From assembly GCA_963763495.1 (NCBI GenBank), contig CAVXOY010000018.1, positions 1 to 64,000 of the forward strand: a stretch of DNA of 64,000 nt, in the 5' to 3' direction. Each line of letters begins with the position of its first letter. Position 1 is the stretch's first letter. The notes beneath the pieces were generated by a model. It saw nothing but the letters and a program-made list of their open reading frames with translations, did not search any database and was not told the DNA's origin. A program made the position numbers and the translations under genes. The stretch comes from DAOUEO01 sp963763495 (GTDB lineage Bacteria > Chloroflexota > Dehalococcoidia > DSTF01 > JALHUB01). Below are positions 16,995 through 26,194 of this stretch, piece after piece.

Positions 16995-17551
16995 CTACGT
17001 CACCTTCAGCGGCACCCCCTGCTGACACAGCGGACACTCCGACGGCTCGTACGACGGCACCACCAACTCCAGACAGGCGAAGAACGGCAGCCCAAAGTCC
17101 ACCTTGCCGCCCGTGCGGTCCACCAGCACCGCTACGCCGATAGGGACGCCTCCCGCTTCCCGCACCGCGTCGATCACCTGCCGGATGCTCCCGCCCGTCG
17201 TCAGCACGTCGTCCACCACCAGCACCCGCTCGCCGGGGTTCACTACAAAGCCGCGCTGGAATCGCCGTCCGCCTTCGACGCTCTCAGCGAAGATGCCGCG
17301 CACCCCCAACTGCCGTCCCACCTCGAAGCTCAGGATCACGCCGCCCGTCGTCGGGCCGGCCACCAGCTCGACGTCCGCCGCTCGCGGAAGTGGTCGGCGA
17401 TCATGCCGCACAGGCGCTCCGTGTAGGCTGGGTACTGCAGCACCTGAAACTTCTCGACATAAGCGCCGGAGTGACGCCCCGACGTGAGCTGAAAGTGGCC
17501 CTCCTGAAACGCGCCCGATCGCCGGAACAGCTCCAGGGCCTCATCGCTCAT
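16995..17551 (-). CDS. pyrE: Orotate phosphoribosyltransferase, frameshifted
   Basis: The N-terminal frame starts at ATG 17551 (MSDEALELFRRSGAFQEGHF, then LTSGRHSGAYVEKFQVLQYP). The rest is in another frame: VELVAGPTTGGVILSFEVGR, and the PRPP-binding signature VLVVDDVLTTGGSIRQVIDA. A missing G near 17388 (cgg for cggg) explains the break. Joined length about 185 residues. It makes OMP from orotate and PRPP in pyrimidine synthesis. The ATG overlaps the lepB stop (ATGA), so the two are translationally coupled. The C-terminal SECPLCQQG pair of cysteines is seen in the longer PyrE-like branch. Confidence 0.85.
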
Positions 17552-18475
17552 TGCACCGGCTCCAGCGCGCCTACCGGCGTTGGCGTCATTTCTTCGACGC
17601 TGGTCGGCGCCGGCTCGCTGCCCGCCGGCTTTATGTGGGGACTGGATACCAGGCCGAAGGAAGAGAACGGCCAGTACGTTAGCCACGCCTGACCGATGAT
17701 GTTCTCCTCGGCCAGCATCCCCCAGACGTGGGAGTCGAAGCTGTTGTTGCGATTGTCGCCGAGGACGAAGTAGTGGTCCGGGGGCACCTTCTCCGGCCCG
17801 TACGAATAGTGGGCGCGGACCGTGATGTACGGCTCCTTGAGATACCTGCCGTCGATGAACACCAGCCCGTCTCGTATCTCGATCGTCTCCCCCGGCTCGA
17901 CCGATGATGCGCTTGATGAAGTCCCGCGACGGGTCATCCGGGAAGCGGAAGACTATTACGTCGCCCCGGTGCGGTTCTCGGAACACGTAGTGATAGGGGT
18001 CATCCCCTGAATCATAGAACGGCAGGAAGTCGAGGAAGCCCAGGTTGACCTTGAAGTAGGTCGCCTTGCTCACCAGCAGGTACTGCCCGTCATGAAGGGA
18101 ACCCTCCATGCTCGCTCCCTGGACGCGGAAGTTCTGCACCGCCGCCCGCACGGCGATGAAGATAAGCAGGGCGAGGATGAGCGTCTCCACCGCGTCGCGG
18201 GCGAACCGGCCCAGGCGCAGCCGCATCGATGGCCCCGTCTCGACGGGGGCCTCAACCGCGACGTCATCCGGCATGGCCCAGGGCGAGAAGCCGATGGGCG
18301 AGCTCGTATCCGATGACCAGAAGAACTCTATGTTAGGCTCTGTCTCCTCTGTCGGAGACGGCGAAGTGATCTCGGGGGTAGCCTCAGGCGCAGCCTCAGA
18401 GATAATCTCCGGGGGCTCGGCGTTTCCCGATCTGTCTGGGGTAGCGGATCTCTCCTCTTCGGGTCCAGATTCCAT
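17548..18475 (-). CDS. lepB: Signal peptidase I, frameshifted
   Basis: The start at ATG 18475 is preferred over 18511 because a TATAAT box lies between them. A 90-residue Pro/Glu-rich cytosolic extension precedes a single membrane helix (AVETLILALLIFIAVRAAVQ). The catalytic Ser is in FRVQGASMEGSLHDG and the general-base Lys in RDFIKRIIG. A break near 17905 moves to the frame with GETIEIRDGLVFIDG and the conserved box HYFVLGDNRNNSFDSHVWG. Joined length about 308 residues. It cleaves signal peptides of exported proteins at the outer face of the membrane. The long acidic N-terminal tail is unusual. Confidence 0.85.
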
Positions 18476-18487
18476 AATGTCGCAGAG

Positions 18488-18493
18488 ATTATA
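18488..18493 (-). promoter_or_regulatory. -10 box of lepB, near-leaderless
   Basis: TATAAT on the minus strand lies 12 bases before the ATG at 18475. Transcription would begin about 6 bases from the start codon and leave no room for a Shine-Dalgarno site. No clear -35 element. Confidence 0.5.
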
Positions 18494-18647
18494 GCATGTG
18501 AGGTCTTCCACTAACTATTGACGGACTGTTAAGGAAATACTAAAGGATGATGTCGCTGGATTGGTCGCCTGACCACTCGCGCTGGAAACGAATGGCTGGT
18601 CTTGCGCGCTCTGATAGAATGGCTCTGACCACGACGAAGCGACTTTC

Positions 18648-19310
18648 ATGGGGGTGAGATTGCCGGACGGGATAGCGGAAGAGGAAACGCTGCTGGCCCG
18701 CAGCCGAGAGGGCGACCTGGCCGCCTTCAACGCCCTCGTCGAAGCGTATCAGGGGCGCGTCTACAATCTGTGCCTGCGCATGCTCGCCTCGCCCGAAGCG
18801 GCGGAAGACGCCGCCCAGGAAGCCTTCCTCTCCGCCTATCGCAACATCGACCGCTTTCGCGGCACGGCCTTTCGGTCGTGGCTGCTCCGGATCGCCGTCA
18901 ACGCCTGCACCGACGAGCTACGCCGCCGTCATCGCCGACCCCAGGTGTCGCTGGAGGCCGGCCCGGCCGCAATCGACGGCCCTCTGGAGCCGCCCGACAC
19001 ATCCGATTCCCCCGAAGAGTGGGCGCTTCGCAGCGAAGTGAGCCGTCACCTCCAGAGCGGTCTCATGAGACTGCCGCTGGACCAGAGGGCGGTCGTGGTT
19101 CTCTGCGACGTGCAGGGGATGAGCTACGAGGAGATCGCGGCGACGCTCGTGCTCTCTGTGGGCACCGTCAAGTCGCGCATCAGCCGGGGACGGGCGCGCC
19201 TGCGCCGTCTCCTGCTGGAAAACGCGGAACTTTTGCCCCAGCGGTTTCGTCATAATATTGGTAGTGAGGATAGCGAGGAGGGCGCAGACCCACCCTCCTC
19301 CGAGGCGTGA
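18648..19310 (+). CDS. ECF-type RNA polymerase sigma factor (RpoE-like)
   Basis: A 220-residue sigma factor. Region 2: LVEAYQGRVYNLCLRMLASP, EDAAQEAFLSAYRNIDRFRG and WLLRIAVNACTDELRRR. Region 4: LMRLPLDQRAVVVLCDVQGM, YEEIAATLVLSVGTVKSRIS and RGRARLRRLL. The next gene, overlapping or touching its stop, is a zinc-finger anti-sigma factor, so this is a classical envelope-type sigma/anti-sigma pair. Confidence 0.92.
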   Translation: MGVRLPDGIAEEETLLARSREGDLAAFNALVEAYQGRVYNLCLRMLASPEAAEDAAQEAFLSAYRNIDRFRGTAFRSWLLRIAVNACTDELRRRHRRPQVSLEAGPAAIDGPLEPPDTSDSPEEWALRSEVSRHLQSGLMRLPLDQRAVVVLCDVQGMSYEEIAATLVLSVGTVKSRISRGRARLRRLLLENAELLPQRFRHNIGSEDSEEGADPPSSEA

Positions 19311-19312
19311 CA

Positions 19313-20099
19313 ATGTTTGACTGGCTCAGAGTTCACCGGCACCCCGTCAAGGAGGCGGATCTATCCGCCTACCTCGACGGCGAACTCCCGCCCGAGCGAA
19401 AGCGGCAACTGGAAGAGCACCTTCGTTCTTGCGACGGCTGCAGCCGCCGGCTCGACGCTCTGCGTACCCTAGCGGCGGCCCTGCGCGAGATGCCGGAGTC
19501 CCCGCTGCCTCGCTCCTTCACCCTCACGCCGGAACAAGCGCGCGGCGTCCAGAAGGCGAAGCCGTCTTCTACCGCTGCCCGCCTGTACCCGGCATTCCGG
19601 ACGGCGGCCGCGGCGGCTATCGTCCTTCTCTTCGCCTCCGTCGGCGCCGACATCTTCCTCCAGTCCGGTGGTCGAGCCGACCGAACCACAGGCCGTCATG
19701 CTCGGGGCTGCTCGCGAGTCGGCGGCGACTTCCGGCGAGGGCAACGTTGCAGCCGACCAAGCGGCGGAGGAGAAGGGCGTCGCCGAGGACTATGAAGCCG
19801 CTCCCGTCCCCTCGACAGCGCAGTCGACCCCGCTCATGGCCCCGTTGCCGCAGCCGCTGGTGACCCCTCTGCCGGGGGAAAGCGGCACGCCTCTCCCTGG
19901 TCTGGCGGCCGGCGCCCCGGAGACGCCTCCGGCTGTGGCCATTCCCACACCGCCGCTGGCTGAAGAGGCTGCTGCTGTTGAGCAGGAGGAAGACGAGGAT
20001 TTCGACTGGCTGCGGGCTGCGGAAGGAGTTCTTGGTGGACTGGCGCTGGGCTTTGTCGCCGTTGCCTTTTTCGCGAGGCGGCGGTCGCGGCGGACCTGA
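19313..20099 (+). CDS. Zinc-finger anti-sigma factor, frameshifted
   Basis: The ATG at 19313 follows the sigma stop (a GTG at 19307 overlaps it). The N-terminus has the anti-sigma zinc motif: LSAYLDGELPPERKRQLEEH then HLRSCDGC (His-x3-Cys-x2-Cys). A first membrane helix follows (FRTAAAAAIVLLFASVGADI). A break near 19665 leads to a frame with a long Pro/Thr/Glu-rich region and a second hydrophobic helix (VLGGLALGFVAVAFFARRR). Joined length about 262 residues. It should hold the sigma factor at the membrane until an envelope signal. The Pro-rich part is likely extracytoplasmic. Confidence 0.8.
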
Positions 20100-20157
20100 T
20101 AATGTAACTGAGCGCTGGCGGGCTGAATCCGTCCAGCCAAAGAAGGAGATGACTATC

Positions 20158-20893
20158 ATGCGTAAACAGATTGCAGTTCTCTCGATAGCGGGCCTGCTCG
20201 TGCTGGGCCTTCTGAGCGCCGCCTGCGAAGGGGACAAGGTGACCGTCGCCAACCAGCAGGCCGAGTCGCTGGGAATCACCGTCAGCGGCGAAGGCAAGGT
20301 CTCCGGCGCGCCCGACGTGGCCGTCCTCACCCTCGGGGTCTCCGCCCTCGCGCCCTCGGTCAAAGACGCGCGCGACCAGGCGGCCACGGCCATGAAGGGC
20401 GTCACCGACTCCATCAAGGGCAACGGCGTGGACGAGAAAGACATCCAGAGCAGCCAGTACAGCATCTACCCCGAGTACGACTACCGCAACGACACGCAGG
20501 AGCTGCGCGGCTATCGGGTGACCAACATCGCCACCGTCAAGATCCGTGACATCGACAACACCAGCAAGATAATCGACGATGCTGCTGCCGCCGGCGGCGA
20601 CCTCACCCAGGTGCAGGGCATCAACTTCACCATCGACGACCCCGACGAGCTTCGCGACGAGGCCCGCGAGGAGGCGGTGAAGGACGCGAAGGCGAAGGCG
20701 GAGCGCCTGGCCGAACTGGCCGGTGTGAAGCTTGGGCAACCCCATCTCCATCCGTGAGTACACCAGCTCGCCGCCGGTCGCCTACCGGGACGTCGGCATG
20801 GGGGGCGATATGGAGGCCGCGCCCTCCACTCCCATCGAGCCGGGCGAGTTGGAGGTGATACTGAGCGTCGACGTCATCTACGCCATCGAGTAG
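20158..20893 (+). CDS. SIMPL-domain (DUF541) lipoprotein, frameshifted
   Basis: A lipoprotein signal MRKQIAVLSIAGLLVLGLL ends in a lipobox LSAAC. The SIMPL domain follows: ITVSGEGKVSGAPDVAVLTL, DEKDIQSSQYSIYPEYDY, RGYRVTNIATVKIRDIDNT and ARAEAVKDAKAKAERLAEL-type residues. A single extra T near 20733 (cttggg for ctggg) breaks the frame; the other frame finishes with GNPISIREYTSS and the last strand GELEVILSVDVIYAIE. Joined length about 244 residues. The family includes oxidative-stress and envelope proteins; function unsettled. It is probably co-transcribed with the sigma/anti-sigma pair. Confidence 0.82.
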
Positions 20894-20963
20894 CGGGGCG
20901 TTGTCGCAAGTCATGCCCTAGGTGGGGCTAGGCGACGACTTTCCTGGATAGTTGAACACAACT

Positions 20964-20986
20964 GGCGACCCCCACTGGGGGTCGCC
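20964..20986 (+). terminator. Hairpin after the SIMPL gene
   Basis: A perfect 10-base stem ggcgaccccc / gggggtcgcc with loop act. It lacks a T-tract, so termination would be partial or Rho-aided, but its position between two transcription units suits an end point. Confidence 0.5.
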
Positions 20987-20996
20987 GACACAAAGA

Positions 20997-21024
20997 TTGA
21001 CAAGCGGGCAGGCAGTGGTATAAT
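20997..21024 (+). promoter_or_regulatory. Consensus promoter of the YVTN-repeat gene
   Basis: TTGACA (20997-21002), a 16-base spacer and TATAAT (21019-21024). Both boxes are perfect, which predicts strong constitutive transcription of the surface protein gene 70 bases downstream. Confidence 0.88.
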
Positions 21025-21095
21025 CGCCTCCACTGACAGCTCGCTGCTGATTATTACCCGCTCATTGACGTTCTCGCCAACAGGGAGGTTGTGCG

Positions 21096-23088
21096 ATGCG
21101 GTTGGTGCTGTCCTCGATTTGCGCTTCTCATGCTCGTGGCTGGCGCCTCGATTGCCGGTAACGGGCCAGCGGCGGCCGCCCAGCCCACGGTGATTGCCAC
21201 CGTCCAGATAGGGTTTGGCGGGCACTACCCCCGGTGGATCGCCGCCAACCCTTCCACAAACCGCATCTACGTGACCAACGATAGAAGCCACAATGTTTCG
21301 GTGATTGACGGCGCGAGCAACGCCATCGTGGCCACGGTCCCGGTTGGCAACCCGAATGGCGTTGCCGCTAATCCCACCACGAACCGCATCTACGTGGCTG
21401 GCGGTGGCGGTGTATCAGTCATGGACGGCGTTTCGAACACCGTCACGGCGACTGTGCCCGTAGGCTCCGGTCCCCAGGGCGTTGCGGTCAACCCCATTAC
21501 CAACCGCATCTACGTAGCGAACTGGGAAAGCGACAACGTGTCGGTGATTGACGGGATCAGCAACGCCGTCGTGGCCACTGTGTCCGTGGGCAACTCCCCC
21601 GACGGCGTTGCCGGTAATCCCACGACCAACCGCATCTATGTGACAAACGAGAACGGCAACAATGTATCGGTGATCGACGGCGCAACCAACGCCGTCGTGG
21701 CCACCGTGGCCGTAGGCACCTCTCCCGAGGGCATCGCCGCTAATCCTACGACGAACCGCGTCTACGTGGCGAACTGGACGAGCAACAACGTGTCAGTGAT
21801 CGATGGGACCAGTAACACCGTCGTGACCAGCGTGCCTAGTGCCTACAATGTCTACGGCGTTGCCGTAAACCACGTCACCAATCGCATCTACGTGAGCAAC
21901 GCAGTGAGCAGCGTCTTGGTGATCGACGGCTCCACCAACGCTGTCGTGGCCACCATTCCCCTGGCGAGCCAGTTGCAGGGCGTTGTGGCCAACCCTTCAA
22001 CCAACCGCATCTACGTAGTTCAACCCGACATCAGCGACGTCTCGGTGATCGACGGGGTCACGAACAACCTAGTGGCTACGGTGTCCGTTGGCAACGACTG
22101 TATGGGGAGTTGCCGCCAACCCCGCCACCGACCGCATCTACGTGGCCAACTGGTGGAGCGCCGACGTGTCGGTGATCGACGGGGCGACCGACAGCGTAGT
22201 AGCCACCGTGCCTGTGGATCGGTTCGCCTCGGGTATTGGCGCTAACCCTACAACGAACCGCATCTACGTGGCAGGGCTTAGCGTGTCGGTGATCGACGGG
22301 TCCACCAACAACGTGGTTGCCACCGTGCCCGGAGGCGGCCGAGAAGTAGCCGTCAACCCGGCAACGAACCTGATCTACGTGACGAACTCGGTTGGTGTAT
22401 CGGTGATCGACGGCGCAACCAACGCCGTCGTGACCACCGTGGCCCTAGGCGACTCTCCCAGGGCGTTGCCGTCAACCCCAGCACCAACCGCATCTACGTG
22501 GCCAACGAGAACGGCAACAATGTATCGGTGATCGACGGGGCAACCAACAATGTGGTGGCCACGGTCCCGGTAGGCTACTATCCGAGCAGCGTTGCTGCCA
22601 ACCCCACCACCAACCGCATCTACGTAGCCCACGATATGCACAATAGCGTATCGGTGATCGACGGCCATACGAACGCCCTCGTGACCACCGTGGCCCTAGT
22701 AGACTCTCCCCAGGGCGTTGCCGTCAACCCAGCAACGAACCGCATCTACGTGGCCAACTACGACAACAATAGCGTGTCGGTCATCGACGGAGTTAGCAAC
22801 GCTGTAGTGGCCACCACCCCTGTCGGCAACGGGCCTAGAGGTGTTGCCGTTGTCGCCGCAACCAACCGCGCCTACGTGGCCAACTCTGTGGGCGACACGG
22901 TGTCGGTGATTCCCTATCCCCCACCGCCAGTGGGCGGAGTCGCCGAGTATCCACAGCTTGAACCTCAATCCATCCTCACTGAGCAGACGCGCGCAGCCAC
23001 CAAATCCTTTGCCATCGTTGCCGTGGCCGGTGGAGTCCTCCTACTTGTGGCTAGCGCGTGGTATGCCAGGAAACACTGGTTAGCCTAA
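21096..23088 (+). CDS. YVTN beta-propeller surface protein, frameshifted
   Basis: The ATG at 21096 has a ribosome-binding site (agggagg) at good spacing, but the secretion signal (FALLMLVAGASIAG, then AAAAQP) is in the frame of a GTG at 21091, so an indel probably lies near 21120. About 14 repeats of roughly 42 residues follow, each with NPTTNRIYVTN, NVSVIDGATNAVVATVPVG-type residues: a YVTN/NHL beta-propeller. Frame changes near 22100 and 22460 are bridged by unchanged repeat spacing. The end (SFAIVAVAGGVLLLVASAWY, then ARKHWLA) is a C-terminal membrane anchor. Likely an abundant exported binding or adhesion protein. Confidence 0.82.
21220..22910 (+). repeat. Tandem coding repeats, about 126 bases each
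   Basis: The words aaccgcatctacgtg and tcggtgatcgacgg recur once per unit, with the same spacing across roughly 14 units. Such DNA repetition favours unequal recombination and assembly slips. Confidence 0.75.
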
Positions 23089-23118
23089 CTCTCACGACTT
23101 GTCAGACGCACCGGGACC

Positions 23119-23187
23119 CCGTACAATCCGGTCGTCAGATGTCACGCGGGCAAGACCGCAGGATTCGTCCTCGCAGAGCGCCATCTG
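23119..23187 (-). repeat. Interspersed intergenic repeat, copy D (inverted)
   Basis: Read on the minus strand: cagatggcgctctgcgagga, cgaatcctgcggtcttgccc, gcgtgacatctgacgaccgg, attgtacgg. It is the fullest copy, joining the 11625-11657 fragment with the copy A/B core. Confidence 0.75.
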
Positions 23188-23238
23188 CCTGCCGTCCGGG
23201 ACCCTTCCCTCAGATTCGGCGAACAGCGCCGCTTAGGG

Positions 23239-23268
23239 TTGACTCTTGGCATCAGAGCGGGATACGAT
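23239..23268 (+). promoter_or_regulatory. Promoter of the MgtE-like/Nramp operon
   Basis: TTGACT (23239-23244), an 18-base spacer and TACGAT (23263-23268). It lies about 215 bases before the start codon, leaving a leader of about 210 nucleotides. Confidence 0.6.
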
Positions 23269-23274
23269 TAGAAT

Positions 23275-23483
23275 CTCAGGGCGCCGCGGTGTTCGCGCAG
23301 CGCCGAGGATCATCAGGAAAAGATGGAAAGCGACGAAGACGGCGATCAACGCCGTCACAGCCAAGAAACCGAGGGAGGCGCTCCGCTTCAGATGAGCCGC
23401 TGACGCGTGTTTTCGTGTCGCCGCGGCTCTCCTCTGCGGCGGACCACCTCCCGAACAGCCATAGCTTGGGGAGGTGGTTTTTT
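23275..23483 (+). promoter_or_regulatory. Structured leader with attenuator hairpin over the RBS
   Basis: At 23443-23483, accacctccc pairs with ggaggtggt across a 14-base loop and is followed by six T directly before the ATG. The right arm contains the only ribosome-binding sequence (gggaggtgg). The hairpin can therefore act as an intrinsic terminator or a translation block. The long leader before metal-transport genes fits a metal-sensing riboswitch. I could not match it to the M-box or yybP-ykoY consensus. Confidence 0.55.
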
Positions 23484-24719
23484 ATGCCTTTCCTCAGCCA
23501 GCTCTTGGGTCGTCCCGTCCTCGACCTTGAGGGGACCCGTGTCGCGATCCTCCGCGACCTGCTTGTCCCGATGGACGTCCCCTATCCGCCTGTACTCACT
23601 GTCGCCGTCGCCACCCGCGGGCGTCTGCACGCCGTCCCCTGGAGCCGCGTCGCCTCCGTGACGCCGCGCGGCACCGCTCTCGGCCACCGCATCGACCTTG
23701 ACGCCCTTCCCGAGCCGGGGGAAGACCTTATCTGGCTCGGCCGCGATCTGCTGGACAAGCAGATCGTCGATACTCACGGCGTCAAGCTCGTCCGCGTGAA
23801 CGACATCTCGCTCACCCCCATCAACGGTGACCTCCGCCTGGCGGGCGTTGACAGCTCCATCGCCGGTCTCTTTCGCCGTCTGGGACTGGAGTGGGTGACC
23901 CGCGCCGCCCGCTGCTACCGACCCCGCCTCATCGACTGGCAGGAGGTCGACGTCGGCCCCGCCGTCGACGAGGTGCGTCTCAAGGTGCCCTTCGACCGCC
24001 TGCGCGCCATGCGCCCCGCTGACATCGGCGCCATCATAAGCCAGATGTCCCCCGGCGAGGCTGCCGACGTTCTGGAGGTGCTCGACGACAAGACAGCCGC
24101 CGACGCCCTGGCCGAGCTCTCCGACGAGCACCAGGCCGCCGTCCTCACCGCTATGGATCTGGATGAGGCCGCCGACGTTCTCGACCAGATGCCGCCCGAC
24201 GAGGCCGCCGACGTGCTGGGCGACGTCCAGGAGGTGCGCGCCGGTGAGTTGATGAGACTGATGGCGCCCCATGCCGCCAAAGAGGTGCGATCGCTTCTCG
24301 CCTATGAAGAGGACGAGGCGGGTGGACTGATGAACAGCCGTCTCGTCGCCGTCCTGGAGACAGACACTGCCGACGAGGTAATCACCGTCCTCCGGCGCAT
24401 CGCTCCCCCGGAGGACGAGAGCTACTACCTCTACGTCGTCGACAGCGCCAACCGCCTTCGCGGCGTCATCTCCCTCCGCGACCTCATCATCGCCCAGCCG
24501 GACGCGCCCGTCGCCAGCTTCATGCAGCGCGACATCGCCTCCGTGCGTCTGGACGACTCCAAGGAAGAGGTGGCGCGCAAGCTCATCCGCTACGACCTTC
24601 TCGCCATTCCCGTGACGGACGAGGACGGCGACCTCAAGGGCGTCGTGACCGTCAACGACGTTCTCGATCTTGTGACCCCGCGCTCTTGGCAGAACCGGCC
24701 GCGTCGAATGACAGGATGA
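23484..24719 (+). CDS. PRC-barrel / MgtE_N / CBS-pair protein (metal sensor)
   Basis: A 411-residue soluble protein. Residues 1-150 form two PRC-barrel-like halves (LSQLLGRPVLDLEGTRVA; LLDKQIVDTHGVKLVRVND). Residues 160-290 match the MgtE N-terminal superhelix, with repeats such as AADVLEVLDDKTAADALAEL and LDQMPPDEAADVLGD. A CBS pair follows (TADEVITVLRRIAPPEDES; RGVISLRDLIIAQPD; FMQRDIASVRLDDS; GVVTVNDVLDLVTP). The transmembrane channel domain of MgtE is absent. In MgtE these domains sense cytosolic Mg2+ and gate the pore; here they probably gate the Nramp encoded three bases downstream. The frame extends to 23058 upstream, but that part crosses copy D and the leader. Confidence 0.85.
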   Translation: MPFLSQLLGRPVLDLEGTRVAILRDLLVPMDVPYPPVLTVAVATRGRLHAVPWSRVASVTPRGTALGHRIDLDALPEPGEDLIWLGRDLLDKQIVDTHGVKLVRVNDISLTPINGDLRLAGVDSSIAGLFRRLGLEWVTRAARCYRPRLIDWQEVDVGPAVDEVRLKVPFDRLRAMRPADIGAIISQMSPGEAADVLEVLDDKTAADALAELSDEHQAAVLTAMDLDEAADVLDQMPPDEAADVLGDVQEVRAGELMRLMAPHAAKEVRSLLAYEEDEAGGLMNSRLVAVLETDTADEVITVLRRIAPPEDESYYLYVVDSANRLRGVISLRDLIIAQPDAPVASFMQRDIASVRLDDSKEEVARKLIRYDLLAIPVTDEDGDLKGVVTVNDVLDLVTPRSWQNRPRRMTG

Positions 24720-24722
24720 ACG

Positions 24723-26024
24723 ATGGCAGAAGAAGTCGAGCGCGATGCCTCTGTGAAGGGCGGCGCCGGGCTCCGCCTCGGCATCCTAACTCGGCTTAGC
24801 CTCTTCCTGGCCGTCATGGGCCCCGGCCTGATCACCGGCATCGTCGACGACGACCCGACAGGGATCGCCGGCTACTCCATCGCCGGCGCCCGCTTCGGCT
24901 ACAGCTTCCTGTGGGCCATCGTCCTCTGCGTCTTCGCCCTCGCCATCATCGCCGAGATGGCCGCCCGCCTCGGCGCCATCACCGGCAGGGGCCTCGCCGA
25001 CATGATCCGCGAACGCTTTGGCGTGCGCATAACCACCCTGGCGATGCTTGTTCTTCTCGTGGCGAACGCGACCACTACGGTTGCTGAGTTCGCCGGTGTC
25101 GCCGGCGCCTCTGAGATATTCGGTGTCTCAAAGTACCTTACTGTTCCCCTTGCGGCGGCGCTGGTTCTCGGTGTCGTCATCCTCGGCTCCTATCATCACG
25201 TGGAGAAAGTGCTGCTGTTGGGCTCGCTCGTCTTCGTCGCCTACATCATCACCGGCTTCCTGGCGAAGCCCGATTGGGGGCAAGTGGCCACCCATTCCGT
25301 CGTTCCCAGCTTCCATTTCTCCTTGCCCTATCTCACCGTGCTCATCGGCGTCATCGGCACTACCATCACGCCCTGGCAGCAGTTCTATCTCCAGTCCGGC
25401 GTCGTCGACAAGGGCTTGGGAGAGCGCGAGTACCGGCTTGTCCGCTGGGATGTCTATGCCGGCGCCTTCGCCTGCACGCTCGTCGCCTTCTTCATTATTG
25501 TTACGACGGCGGCGACGCTTCATGCCAACGGCGAGCCGGCGGAGACCGTGACCGACGTCGGCCGGGCCCTCCATCCCCTGGCCGGCGACTTCGCGGCCAA
25601 TCTCTTCGCCATCGGCCTGCTCAACGCCTCCCTGCTGGCCGCCGCCGTCTTGCCCCTCAGCACCGCCTACGCCGTGTGCGGCGCCTTCGGCTGGGAGCGC
25701 AGCGTCAGCCGGCGTCTCCGCGAGGCCCCCGCCTTCTTCGGCCTCTTCGCCGGACTGATCGTCGTCGGCGCGGCGGCGGTTCTGATTCCCGGCCTGCCCC
25801 TACTGACCCTCCTCTTTATCCCCAACGTCGTCGGCGGCATCCTCCTGCCCGTCATCCTTGTCCTGATGCTGAAGCTTGTCAACGACCGCCGCATCATGGG
25901 TCGCTGGGTCAACTCCTCCCGTCAGAATGCCGTGGCCTGGGTTACGACGATAGTCATGGTCGCGCTGGCCGCCGTCTACGCCTTGATCGCCCTCCTCCAG
26001 CTAGCGGGCATCGTCAACGCCTGA
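24723..26024 (+). CDS. Nramp-family divalent metal transporter, non-canonical metal site
   Basis: A 433-residue protein with about 11 membrane helices. Helix 1 reads MGPGLITGIVDDDPTGIAGY, where classical Nramp proteins have DPGN. Helix 6 reads IGTTITPWQQFYLQSG, where they have MPH. The loss of the helix-6 methionine is known from Nramp-related Mg2+ transporters, so Mg2+ or another hard ion is plausible. It starts three bases after the MgtE-like gene's stop, so the two are almost certainly co-translated. The membrane helix count and length are normal for the family. Confidence 0.85.
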   Translation: MAEEVERDASVKGGAGLRLGILTRLSLFLAVMGPGLITGIVDDDPTGIAGYSIAGARFGYSFLWAIVLCVFALAIIAEMAARLGAITGRGLADMIRERFGVRITTLAMLVLLVANATTTVAEFAGVAGASEIFGVSKYLTVPLAAALVLGVVILGSYHHVEKVLLLGSLVFVAYIITGFLAKPDWGQVATHSVVPSFHFSLPYLTVLIGVIGTTITPWQQFYLQSGVVDKGLGEREYRLVRWDVYAGAFACTLVAFFIIVTTAATLHANGEPAETVTDVGRALHPLAGDFAANLFAIGLLNASLLAAAVLPLSTAYAVCGAFGWERSVSRRLREAPAFFGLFAGLIVVGAAAVLIPGLPLLTLLFIPNVVGGILLPVILVLMLKLVNDRRIMGRWVNSSRQNAVAWVTTIVMVALAAVYALIALLQLAGIVNA

Positions 26025-26194
26025 CATCGAAGGGTGCCGGCAACGGATCAGATGCGCCGATGAAGCACGTTGCCCGAACATGTGATATGCTCAACGGTTG
26101 GCTTGTCTTGAGGGCCGTGATAGGACTGACTCCACCGCGAGCTTGTTGGGGTGCTGTCCGGCGGCATCCTCCTAGAAACACCGCCTGACCTGAT

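Noticed and set aside
21220..22910. CRISPR-like array
   Set aside because: The regular repeats are coding beta-propeller units with conserved spacing of about 126 bases, not short repeats with unique spacers.
23239..23483. M-box or yybP-ykoY riboswitch
   Set aside because: Neither consensus core is found; only a general attenuator is supported.
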